Below, piece by piece: positions 45,108 through 52,748 of a DNA stretch of 59,130 bases. The DNA comes from Sphingomonas sp. LaA6.9 (GTDB taxonomy: Bacteria > Pseudomonadota > Alphaproteobacteria > Sphingomonadales > Sphingomonadaceae). Numbering within the stretch: the first letter of the stretch is position 1; every line of letters starts with the position of its first letter. The position numbers were made by a program, and so were the translations under genes. The notes below the pieces were generated by a model. It did no database searches. It was not told the origin of the DNA and saw only the letters and a list, made by a program, of their open reading frames with translations. The stretch covers positions 1 through 59,130 of the forward strand of contig NZ_JAKVIO010000026.1 of NCBI RefSeq assembly GCF_022601895.1, given 5' to 3'.

Positions 45108-46268
45108 ATGTTCGGCGCAACCGCGGCGGGACCGACGCGGCGCCTGGCAACCGCATCGATCCTTGAACGCGCCCATCGCACGGCTGCACGCTGCGGCGTC
45201 AGCCGGCTTGCCGACATCACGCGGCTCGACCGGATCGGGCTGCCCGTCTGGCAGGCAGTGCGACCGGCCGGACGCGCGCTCAGCATCCACCAGGGAAAGG
45301 GGATCAGCGCTCTCGCCGCGAAAATCGGTGCGCTCTGCGAGGCGATCGAAAGCCATTATGCCGAACAGGCTCCCGCAGATGGCCCTTACGGCACCCTCGC
45401 GGAGCTTCCCCCCGGCACCGAAGCGCCCGCGCTGGCCGACCTCGCGCTCGATCGCGCGCATCCTCCACCGGCGGATATGGCGATGCAATGGTGCCAGGCA
45501 CACAATATCGTCAGCGGCGCGCCCGCCTGCCTGCCGCACGCATTCGTCTCGCTGGATTTCACCCGCGACTGGCACTCGCGTTTCGACCGATCGAGCGGCG
45601 GTCTTGGCGCGGGCACGACCAAGGCGCGCGCGAGCGAGAAGGCGATCCTCGAACTGATCGAGAACGATGCGGTGGGCCGCTGGGAGCGCGAGGACCCGCT
45701 TTCGCGCATGGCAACTTTGCTCGATCCCGACACCGTGACGCTGCGCTGGTTCCAGGACTGGCGCGCGCATCTCGACAGTCTTGGAATGCAATTGCACCTC
45801 TGCGCGCCCGGCTCGGTGACGGGCCATCCTGTATTCCACTGCACGCTGCTATGTCATGACCGCGCTGAGGGGATCGCCATATTTGCGGGATCCGCCTGCC
45901 ATGGCTCGGCCGAGACCGCGCTCTTCGGCGCACTGGCCGAGGCGATCCAGTCGCGGCTTACCTTTATCGCGGGCGCGCGCGACGACATGCTGCCCTCGCT
46001 TTATGCGTCGCGCGCCAAAGCGCCGCCGGCGATCGGGCCGGTCCCCCCACCCGCGCCCGGATTTCCGCTGGTCGCATGGCAGTCGATCGGCGAAAGACGC
46101 TCCGCGCTGCCCGATCTGGTCGCCGATCTCGGTCGCGCGGGGCTGGACCGCATCTGGTGCAAGACGCTTTCGCCGCCCGAAGCCGAAATCCGCGTCGTAA
46201 AGGCGTTCATCGGCGGGCTGGGATCATTGAGACGAACCGAACAGCCGAGCGCACGCGCATGCGCGTGA
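45108..46268 (+). CDS. YcaO-domain ATP-dependent cyclodehydratase/thioamide-type enzyme
   Basis: The protein has 386 residues from the ATG at 45108; a GTG at 45102 overlapping the preceding stop is an alternative. The YcaO ATP-binding Glu clusters are present: KIGALCEAIESHYAE (Glu78, Glu81) and the core SGGLGAGTTKARASEKAILELIENDAVGRW (Glu177, Glu182, Glu185). VSRLADITRLDRIGLPVWQAVRP opens the domain. The C-terminus (RACA) lacks the PxPxP motif of azoline-forming YcaO enzymes. YcaO proteins activate peptide-backbone amides with ATP. With a TfuA partner they are known to install thioamides (methyl-coenzyme M reductase) or to make trifolitoxin-like peptides. It overlaps tfuA by ten bases. Confidence 0.92.
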   Translation: MFGATAAGPTRRLATASILERAHRTAARCGVSRLADITRLDRIGLPVWQAVRPAGRALSIHQGKGISALAAKIGALCEAIESHYAEQAPADGPYGTLAELPPGTEAPALADLALDRAHPPPADMAMQWCQAHNIVSGAPACLPHAFVSLDFTRDWHSRFDRSSGGLGAGTTKARASEKAILELIENDAVGRWEREDPLSRMATLLDPDTVTLRWFQDWRAHLDSLGMQLHLCAPGSVTGHPVFHCTLLCHDRAEGIAIFAGSACHGSAETALFGALAEAIQSRLTFIAGARDDMLPSLYASRAKAPPAIGPVPPPAPGFPLVAWQSIGERRSALPDLVADLGRAGLDRIWCKTLSPPEAEIRVVKAFIGGLGSLRRTEQPSARACA

Positions 46269-47014
46269 TCGGCTTTGTCGGCCCCTCGCTCGGGGCGGCG
46301 GAGCGCGCGGCCTTTCCGCATATCTGCTGGCGGCCGCCTGCCGAGGCCGGCGACCTGTTGCGGCTCGTGGCCGATCCCCCCGACGTCATCTGCCTGATCG
46401 ACGGCTATTTCGACCAGCGTCCGGCGGTGCGGCACAAGGAGATATTGCTGCTGCTGTCGCTGGGCGTCCGCATCCATGGCGCGAGCAGCATCGGCGCGCT
46501 GCGCGCCGCCGAGATGGATCGCTATGGCATGATCGGCATAGGCGCGATCTACGCTGCATACCGCGACGGCATTATCGATGGCGATGACGAGGTGGCGTTG
46601 CTCCATGCGCCCGCCGAACTCGACTGGCTGCCCATTTCGCTGCCGCTGGTCGATGTGCGCGCGACGCTCGCTGCGGCCCGGCAAGGCGGGATCGTCACCG
46701 ATGAAGATCAGACGCGGCTGATCGACGCTGCGACGTCAATTTTCTATCAGGATCGCGACTGGGACGGGATAGTGGCAGCGTCAGACTGCGCGCAAGCCAG
46801 CGCTGCAGCCCTGCGGAGCTGGCTGAAGGCCAACCATGTCATGCAAAAAGCGCTGGACGCGCGCGCCTGCGCGGCCGCCGCCCTCGCAAAATCACCACAT
46901 GCCGCCATACGCCCCGAAGCGGTCATGCCGGGCTTTGTAACGGCTTTGGCGCGTGATTGCGGGGGGACGGCGATGGATGTGCTTCAAGTGCTGCGCGAAG
47001 CAGCGCCAGAATAG
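46259..47014 (+). CDS. TfuA-like protein, YcaO partner
   Basis: The protein has 251 residues. TfuA hallmarks occur in order: VIGFVGPSL at the start, DVICLIDGYFDQRPAVRHKEILLLLSLGVRIHGASSIGALRAAEM and YGMIGIGAIYAAYRDGIIDGDDEVALLHAP. The His-Lys-Glu and Gly-Ala-Ser-Ser-x-Gly-Ala-Leu-Arg-Ala segments are the family core. A helical C-terminal half follows. In known pairs TfuA is thought to deliver sulfide or assist YcaO. The gene starts inside the YcaO end (10-bp overlap), and its last 92 bases are also the end of the opposing regulator gene. Confidence 0.9.
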   Translation: MRVIGFVGPSLGAAERAAFPHICWRPPAEAGDLLRLVADPPDVICLIDGYFDQRPAVRHKEILLLLSLGVRIHGASSIGALRAAEMDRYGMIGIGAIYAAYRDGIIDGDDEVALLHAPAELDWLPISLPLVDVRATLAAARQGGIVTDEDQTRLIDAATSIFYQDRDWDGIVAASDCAQASAAALRSWLKANHVMQKALDARACAAAALAKSPHAAIRPEAVMPGFVTALARDCGGTAMDVLQVLREAAPE

Positions 47015-48560
47015 TGTCGCGCTGCCCGATGTCCTGGATCGGGTGCTGGAACATGAGCCAGTCCATCAGCCGCGCATTGTCGAGCGGCTCGGCGGCCACC
47101 CAGCGGGCGGAGACGTGCCGGCGCCACTGCGCCGCCCGGTCGCCGGCATCGTCGACGCCGAGCGCCTGCGCCGCGATCAGCGCATAGAATTCGCTCGAGA
47201 TGGTCCGACGCGTCACCTGCGCAAGGCTCCGCGCCGCCGCCGCATAGTCGCGCATGAGGAGGTGGAGCAGCCCCTCTTCCTCATGCGGCGCCTCGGTCGC
47301 GAATGGCGTCAACTTCTTGCATCGCTCCAGGAGCGCGACGGCGGCGTCGATATCGGCGAGAAACATCAGCGCGGTCGCGACCTGAACGAGCCGGTTGGCA
47401 TTATAGGGGTTCAGCCGCAGCGCCTCATCGAGATGCGCGCGCGCGGGCACGAGTTCGCCCGCCCACAAATGGCACCAGCCATTGACCGTATGGATGTGCG
47501 AATCCCCGGGATCGAGCGCAAGCGCGCGCGCAGCGAGTTCGTGCGCGCGCGCGCGTTCGGCGCGGCCCGTGGCGCCGAGTCCGGTATAGTCGAAATCGGT
47601 GTTGTAGAGGCGGATCAGCGGCGGATAGGCAAGGCCGAAATCGGGATATCGCGCGATCATCGCCTCCCACGCATCCGCCATCGCGCGCGCGTCCGAAAAG
47701 CCTTCGATGCGCCGCATGAGCAAGCGGTTCTGGAAGTAGACATCATATGCATCGGTCGCGTGGCGCGGGAGATTGCGGAGCACATCGTCGCGCATGCTGG
47801 GCAAGGCGGCCGCGGCGATGCGGTGGAGCAGATCCTCGACATTGAACGAAGACCCGTCGAGCGCGATCCGCGCGGCGTCCGCCCAGACCACGGCCTGGTT
47901 CGCCAGCCGGCAGAGCCGCGCGTAAACCTTGACCGCACCGGGCTCGTCGACGAGCGTGAGCACGAGCTGGTAATCACGATCGCCCGTCCCCGCCATCGCC
48001 CCCCCGCCATCGGCGTTCTGCGCCGAAACCAGTCGCACGTCGCGGAAACGCGACAGGCTGAACAGGATCTCTTCGCGCAGAATCGAGGCCAGATGGGGAT
48101 GGCTGTCGGCGATGCCGGCATCGTCGAAAGGGGGCACATAGAGCAGTGGCGGCTCGCCCGCGCCGCCCGGCTCGGGCGACCGCTGGTGACCGGGTTCGGC
48201 GGTCGCCACGGGTACGCTGCACCGCGACGGCAGCTCTGAAAGGATCCGCACGGGCGCGAGGAATCGATAGCCGCGTCCATAGACGGTCTCGATGAAGCGC
48301 GGCGCGCCACGCGCCTCCCCCAGCGCATGGCGCAGTTCCTTGATGACCGACGTCAGCGCCGATTCCGAGACGATCGTGCCGTCCCAGACCGTTTCGAACA
48401 GCACTTCCTTGGTAAGCAGCCGCCCGCGCTGCTCGATCAGCATGACGAGCACGCGAAAGGCCTTGTTGCCGATATGCACCGTACCGTGCGGGCCCCACAC
48501 CCGTTCGTCGGTGCGATCGACAATGAACTCGCCGAACTCGAACGCCGATTCGCGATCCAT
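46923..48560 (-). CDS. Winged-helix (OmpR/CadC-type) regulator with TPR-like C-terminal region
   Basis: The protein has 545 residues. Residues ~8-105 form a Trans_reg_C winged helix (FEFGEFIVDRTDERVWG, LLTKEVLFETVW, SALTSVIKELRHALG, FIETVYGRGYRF). There is no transmembrane segment after it, unlike CadC. The middle (LLYVPPFDDAG, LASILREEILFSLSRFRDVRLV) is the domain often seen before TPRs in HilA/adenylate-cyclase-like regulators. TPR-type helices span ~300-470 (ALDPGDSHIHTVNGWCHLWAG, LNPYNANRLVQVATALMF). It is transcribed toward TfuA and away from UrcA. Whether it controls the YcaO genes is unknown; the C-terminal ~15 residues are Pro/His-rich and lie opposite tfuA. Confidence 0.88.
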   Translation of the reverse strand: MDRESAFEFGEFIVDRTDERVWGPHGTVHIGNKAFRVLVMLIEQRGRLLTKEVLFETVWDGTIVSESALTSVIKELRHALGEARGAPRFIETVYGRGYRFLAPVRILSELPSRCSVPVATAEPGHQRSPEPGGAGEPPLLYVPPFDDAGIADSHPHLASILREEILFSLSRFRDVRLVSAQNADGGGAMAGTGDRDYQLVLTLVDEPGAVKVYARLCRLANQAVVWADAARIALDGSSFNVEDLLHRIAAAALPSMRDDVLRNLPRHATDAYDVYFQNRLLMRRIEGFSDARAMADAWEAMIARYPDFGLAYPPLIRLYNTDFDYTGLGATGRAERARAHELAARALALDPGDSHIHTVNGWCHLWAGELVPARAHLDEALRLNPYNANRLVQVATALMFLADIDAAVALLERCKKLTPFATEAPHEEEGLLHLLMRDYAAAARSLAQVTRRTISSEFYALIAAQALGVDDAGDRAAQWRRHVSARWVAAEPLDNARLMDWLMFQHPIQDIGQRDTILALLRAALEAHPSPSPRNHAPKPLQSPA

Positions 48561-48812
48561 CAGCCGCCCCTTCAGGCGCGCACGCGCAGCCGCGCAAGCG
48601 CCGATCTGGTCTTTCGACGCGCCTTCACTTTTTATAGCACGTCGCGCCGCCGGCGCCGAGCCGCAGAAATCCGCGACAGATTCTGTGAAGATTCTGGAAA
48701 AACGCGCCCCAGAGTCTTTCCATCCCAGGCTCAGGATGCCGGTGGGGCGATGCCCTAATCCTCATCTCAAGCGACGGCCCCCGCCAACGCTTACAAGCAT
48801 CGGAGACCAGAG

Positions 48813-49148
48813 ATGACCAGGAACAGCCCATTCAAGACCACCGTGCTTTCAGTCACCGTCGGAATGCTCGCCGTATTGGCGGCGCCCTCGGCCTCGGCAC
48901 AGGAGATCAAGTTCGCCTATCGCCAGTATGAGTTGCAGACCCCTGACGGCACACGCAACGTCTACAAGCGCATGATCAAGCAGGTCCGCAACACCTGCAG
49001 CCAGTTCGGCGCAACCGCACTTGACCGCAGCATGACGCGCGGCGCGTGCGTCAAGGATCTCTCGGACCAGCTGGTCAGCAAGATCGGCGACGCGCAGCTC
49101 GCAGCGCTGCACGAGAACCGCAGCGATACCCGTATTGCCAGCCGTTAG
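48813..49148 (+). CDS. UrcA-family exported protein
   Basis: The protein has 111 residues. Signal peptide (VLSVTVGMLAVLAAPSASAQ), then a compact domain: FAYRQYELQTPDGTRNVYKRMIKQVRNTCSQFG, a typical UrcA pattern with a β-strand, 'L.T..G...VY.R' and a Cys near residue 63, followed by a second Cys (GACVKDLSDQLV). UrcA proteins are small, periplasmic and of unknown function, widespread in Caulobacterales and sphingomonads. GGAGACC lies close to the ATG. It is followed by a classical terminator, so it is probably a single-gene unit. Confidence 0.85.
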   Translation: MTRNSPFKTTVLSVTVGMLAVLAAPSASAQEIKFAYRQYELQTPDGTRNVYKRMIKQVRNTCSQFGATALDRSMTRGACVKDLSDQLVSKIGDAQLAALHENRSDTRIASR

Positions 49149-49171
49149 TGACCCCGGCTTAGGCAAAAGCT

Positions 49172-49206
49172 GGGAGCGCGATCACCCGATCGCGCTCCCT
49201 TTTTTT
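49172..49206 (+). terminator. Rho-independent terminator after the UrcA gene
   Basis: GGGAGCGCGAT pairs perfectly with ATCGCGCTCCC (11-bp stem, CACCCG loop) and is followed by seven T. It is 23 bases after the UrcA stop. Confidence 0.93.
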
Positions 49207-49321
49207 GACGGGGCATTCCACCGTCATGCGCGTATCGGGCGCGCGCCCTCCATCACGGCATCGTCAAACGCTCCGCGCTGCGCTCCCGCTCGCGCGCATA
49301 ATCGTTGCATTTGTTACCCAT

Positions 49322-49360
49322 TTGACAATTTTCCAAATGCGATCATTATGACCCAATCAG
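49322..49360 (+). promoter_or_regulatory. Promoter A of the peptide locus
   Basis: TTGACA (49322-49327), a 17-base spacer and ATTATG (49345-49350), with CCAAA inside the spacer and CCCAA just after. The same arrangement recurs at 51495. It lies 102 bases before the serine hydrolase start. Confidence 0.6.
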
Positions 49361-49452
49361 GACAAGTCGCGTTTAATTCGAAGAAGAATGAGCCGCCGAT
49401 CTCGATTCTACCATTGATGGGTCGCGGCGCTGACGACGGATCGGGAGGGATC

Positions 49453-51441
49453 ATGCAACTGCGTTCGTTGAAAATGTTGATTGCCGGCGTGCTGGCGCTC
49501 GCGGCGGTGCCCGCATCTACCCAACAGGCGCCAAGCATTGCGCCCAAGCCGATCACGCCACCGGCTGCACAAGCGACGCCGCTCCCCGCACCGGCGTCGG
49601 GCGCGGCAACCTTGACCAAGGCCGATGTCGATAGCTGGCTTGACGGATATATGCCCTATGCGCTCGCGCGCGGCGAGGTCGCCGGCGCGGTCGTCGTCGT
49701 GGTCAAGGACGGTCAGGTCCTCACGCAGCGCGGTTTCGGCTATGCCGATGTCGCCGCACGCAAGCGCGTCGATCCCGAGGCGACGATGTTCCGCCCCGGG
49801 TCCGTCTCCAAGCTCGTCACCTGGACCGCGGTGATGCAGCTGGTCGAGCAGGGCAGGATCGACCTCGACGCAGACATCAACACCTATCTCGATTTCAAGA
49901 TTCCGGCGCGTGACGGAAAGCCCGTGACGATGCGCCAGGTGATGACGCACACCGCAGGCTTTGAGGAAACCATCCGCGGCCTGATCAGCGTCGGCAAGCC
50001 CGATGCGCCGCTGGGACAGCTGCTCAAGCGCTGGGTGCCCGAGCGCATCTTCGCGCCGGGCACGACCCCCGCCTATTCCAACTATGCCACCGCGCTCGCC
50101 GGCCATGTCGTCGAACGCGTGTCGGGCCTGTCGTTCGACGATTATGTCGATCGCAACATCTTTGCGCGTATCGGGATGACGCGCTCGAGCTTCCGCCAGC
50201 CGCTTCCCGCGCCACTTCAGCCGCTGATGTCCAGGGGCTATGCGCTCGCGAGCGGCGATCCCAAGCCCTATGAAGTGATCGGTCTCGCGCCCGCGGGCAG
50301 CCTCGCCGCGACGGGCGCGGACATGGGCAGGTTCATGCTCGCGCATCTGAACAATGGCGGGGCGCTTCTGAAGCCCGAAACCGCGCGGATGATGCACACG
50401 ACGACGTTGACCATCCTGCCCGAAGTCAATCGCATGGCGCTCGGCTTCTACGAACAGGAGATCAACGGGCTGACCGCGATCGCGCATGGCGGCGACACCC
50501 AGTGGTTCCATAGCTATCTGTGGCTGTTCCCCGAGCGCAACACGGGTGTGTATGTGTCGATGAACAGCGCGGGCAAGGACGGCGCATCGGGCGCCATCCG
50601 CACCGCATTGTTCGAAGGATTTGCCGATCGCTATTTCCCCGCGCCCTATCAGGACGCGCGGGTCGATGCAGACACGGCGAAGCAGCACGCGCAGATGCTG
50701 GCGGGAACCTATGTCAACAGCCGGCGGTCGGACTCGAACTTCTTCAAGGCGCTCGAGCTCGTCGGGCAGGTCAAGGTCGGCGTCGGCGCCGACGGCACGC
50801 CGCTCGTCAACTTCCTCACCAATCTGGGCGGCGAGCCGATCAAATGGGTCGAGATCGCGCCCTTTGTCTGGCGCGATGCCAATGGGCATGGCCGGATGGC
50901 GGCCAAGGTCGTCGACGGCAAGGTCGTGCGGCTGAGTTTCGACGAGATCTCGCCCTTCATGATGCTCGATCGCGCGCCCTGGTATCTCTCGGCCAGCTGG
51001 CTGATGCCGGCACTGCTCTTCGGCATCGGCGTGCTCGCGCTCACCGCGCTGTCCTGGCCCATCGGGGCGATCGCGCGGCGGCGCTATGGTGCGAAGCTCG
51101 CCTTCGCGGGCAACGACCTCAAGGCATATCGCCTGGTGCGCGGTTTTGCTGCGCTGGTGAGCGTGGTGCTGATCGGCTGGGCGGTGGCGCTCTCCATGAT
51201 GATGTCCGACTTTGCGCTGCTCGGCGGTGCGCTCGACTGGCTCATCTGGCTGCTTCAGATTGCCGGCGTGATCGCCTTCTTCGGGATGCTCGGCATCGCC
51301 GTGTGGCACCTGTGGCTGGCGTGGAAGGGCAAGCGTGGCTGGTTCTCCAGATTGTGGAGCGTGCTGATCGTGCTTGCGGCCTTCTTCATCCTGTGGGCAG
51401 CACTCGGCTTCAAGCTCATCGGCTTCGGCACCGACTACTGA
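49453..51441 (+). CDS. Class C beta-lactamase-family serine hydrolase with C-terminal membrane domain
   Basis: The protein has 662 residues. GGGAGGG lies before the ATG at 49453. A signal peptide is followed by a Pro-rich linker and a DD-peptidase/esterase domain (~55-420) with Ser117-Val-Ser-Lys120, Tyr208-Ser-Asn210 and His345-Gly-Gly347. After ~150 residues of beta-rich sequence, four membrane segments (about 515-545, 570-590, 600-630 and 640-660) anchor the C-terminus. This layout resembles D-aminopeptidase/Pbp-type hydrolases attached to the inner membrane and facing the periplasm. Its own promoter precedes it, with the dipeptidase operon 121 bases downstream. The substrate is probably a peptide or peptidoglycan fragment. 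Confidence 0.9.
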   Translation: MQLRSLKMLIAGVLALAAVPASTQQAPSIAPKPITPPAAQATPLPAPASGAATLTKADVDSWLDGYMPYALARGEVAGAVVVVVKDGQVLTQRGFGYADVAARKRVDPEATMFRPGSVSKLVTWTAVMQLVEQGRIDLDADINTYLDFKIPARDGKPVTMRQVMTHTAGFEETIRGLISVGKPDAPLGQLLKRWVPERIFAPGTTPAYSNYATALAGHVVERVSGLSFDDYVDRNIFARIGMTRSSFRQPLPAPLQPLMSRGYALASGDPKPYEVIGLAPAGSLAATGADMGRFMLAHLNNGGALLKPETARMMHTTTLTILPEVNRMALGFYEQEINGLTAIAHGGDTQWFHSYLWLFPERNTGVYVSMNSAGKDGASGAIRTALFEGFADRYFPAPYQDARVDADTAKQHAQMLAGTYVNSRRSDSNFFKALELVGQVKVGVGADGTPLVNFLTNLGGEPIKWVEIAPFVWRDANGHGRMAAKVVDGKVVRLSFDEISPFMMLDRAPWYLSASWLMPALLFGIGVLALTALSWPIGAIARRRYGAKLAFAGNDLKAYRLVRGFAALVSVVLIGWAVALSMMMSDFALLGGALDWLIWLLQIAGVIAFFGMLGIAVWHLWLAWKGKRGWFSRLWSVLIVLAAFFILWAALGFKLIGFGTDY

Positions 51442-51494
51442 ACGCTGGCGCTGGCCGTCGGACGCGGCACGCCGTGCCCGATGGCCAGCGTGGA

Positions 51495-51530
51495 TTGACA
51501 AATCTCCAAACGGGACAATTATGTCCCAAA
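51495..51530 (+). promoter_or_regulatory. Promoter B with embedded palindrome
   Basis: TTGACA (51495-51500), 17-base spacer, ATTATG (51518-51523), with CCAAA in the spacer and CCCAAA after, as in promoter A. Around the -10, GGGACAATTATGTCCC (51512-51527) is a perfect 6-bp dyad around ATTA, extended by CCA/TGG further out. A bound repressor here would block RNA polymerase. It is 39 bases before the M19 dipeptidase start. Confidence 0.65.
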
Positions 51531-51562
51531 TGGATAATTAGCAATGCGGAGAGAAGTGGGCC

Positions 51563-52711
51563 ATGAGTAAAATGCCAGGAGCGTCGCGTCGTGCGATTCT
51601 GAAGGGTGCGCTGACCGCCGCCGCGATCGGCGGATTTCCGATGATCAACACGGGCGCCTATCAACTGTTCGCCCAGTCGTCGCGACGCTATTCGAAGCGC
51701 GCGGTCGATCTCGTGCGTCAGTCGCTCGTCATCGACATGCTGGCGCCGCTCAAGATCGACTTTCGTCCCGAATATTATGCCAGCCCCTTAAGCGAGAAGG
51801 ACGCGGCCGATTTCAGGGCCAGCGGCATCACCGGCTTTCACAATGCGGTCGGCACCGGCGGCCCCGAAGCCCGCGCGGAGACGCTGGCATGGATCGCGGC
51901 GTGGCAGGGTTTTGCGGGGCGCAACGCGCATGTCTTCTCGCTCGTCGGCCGCGCCGAGGATCTCGACCGCGCCAAGCGCGAGGGCAAATGCGCCGTCATC
52001 ATGGGCGTCCAGAACTCGGAGCATTTCCGGACGGTCGAAGACGTCAAGATGTTCTACCAGATCGGCCAGCGCTGTTCGCAGCTCACCTATAACAGCCAGA
52101 ACATGATCGGATCGGGCAGCACCGACCGCATCGACGGCGGTGTCAGCGACTATGGCGCCGCGATCATCAAGGCGATGAACGAGGTCGGCATGCTGATCGA
52201 CGTATCGCATTGCGGCGACCGGACCACGCTCGACGCGATCGAGATGTCGCCCAAGCCGATCGCGATCACGCACAGCAACTGCCGCGCGCTCGTCGATCAT
52301 CCGCGCGTCAAGACCGACGAGGCGATCAAGGCACTGGGCGCAAAGGGCGGCGTGATGGGAATCACGGGCGTGCGCATGTTCGTCAGCGCCAAAGAGCCGA
52401 CGGCGCTTGCCAACATCGTCGACCATATCGATCATGTCGTGAAGCTGGCAGGCATCGATCATGTCGGCATCGGATCCGACGCCGATCTCAACGGCTATGA
52501 CGACATGCCCGCCGACCAATATGCCCAGCTCAAGGCGGGCTACAAGGCGAGCTATGCCTTTCGCGACAAGATCGACACCGACGGCTTCGATCACCCGAAG
52601 AAGGTCTACGACCTCACCGAGGAGCTGATCCGCCGCAGCTATTCGAACGAGAACATCGCAGCCATCCTCGGGGGGAATTTCAGGCGGCTGCTGGGGGCGA
52701 CCTGGATCTGA
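51563..52711 (+). CDS. Tat-exported M19-family (membrane/renal) dipeptidase, variant
   Basis: The protein has 382 residues. SRRAILKGALTAAAIGG is a twin-arginine signal, so the protein folds, probably with metal, before export. The M19 barrel shows LIDVSHCGDRTT and ITHSNCRALVDHPR (the two His ligands of the second metal), and HVGIGSDADLNGYDD near the substrate site. The usual first-metal HxD (DGHND) reads VIDMLAPL, and the bridging Glu segment reads GVQNSEH. Such a subgroup exists in proteobacteria, so the variation is probably old rather than a defect. Family members cut dipeptides, including D-residues. It is the first gene of a three-gene operon. Confidence 0.88.
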   Translation: MSKMPGASRRAILKGALTAAAIGGFPMINTGAYQLFAQSSRRYSKRAVDLVRQSLVIDMLAPLKIDFRPEYYASPLSEKDAADFRASGITGFHNAVGTGGPEARAETLAWIAAWQGFAGRNAHVFSLVGRAEDLDRAKREGKCAVIMGVQNSEHFRTVEDVKMFYQIGQRCSQLTYNSQNMIGSGSTDRIDGGVSDYGAAIIKAMNEVGMLIDVSHCGDRTTLDAIEMSPKPIAITHSNCRALVDHPRVKTDEAIKALGAKGGVMGITGVRMFVSAKEPTALANIVDHIDHVVKLAGIDHVGIGSDADLNGYDDMPADQYAQLKAGYKASYAFRDKIDTDGFDHPKKVYDLTEELIRRSYSNENIAAILGGNFRRLLGATWI

Positions 52712-52748
52712 ATCCAGGTTGAAAAAACGAAGAAGGGGAAACGGGAAA

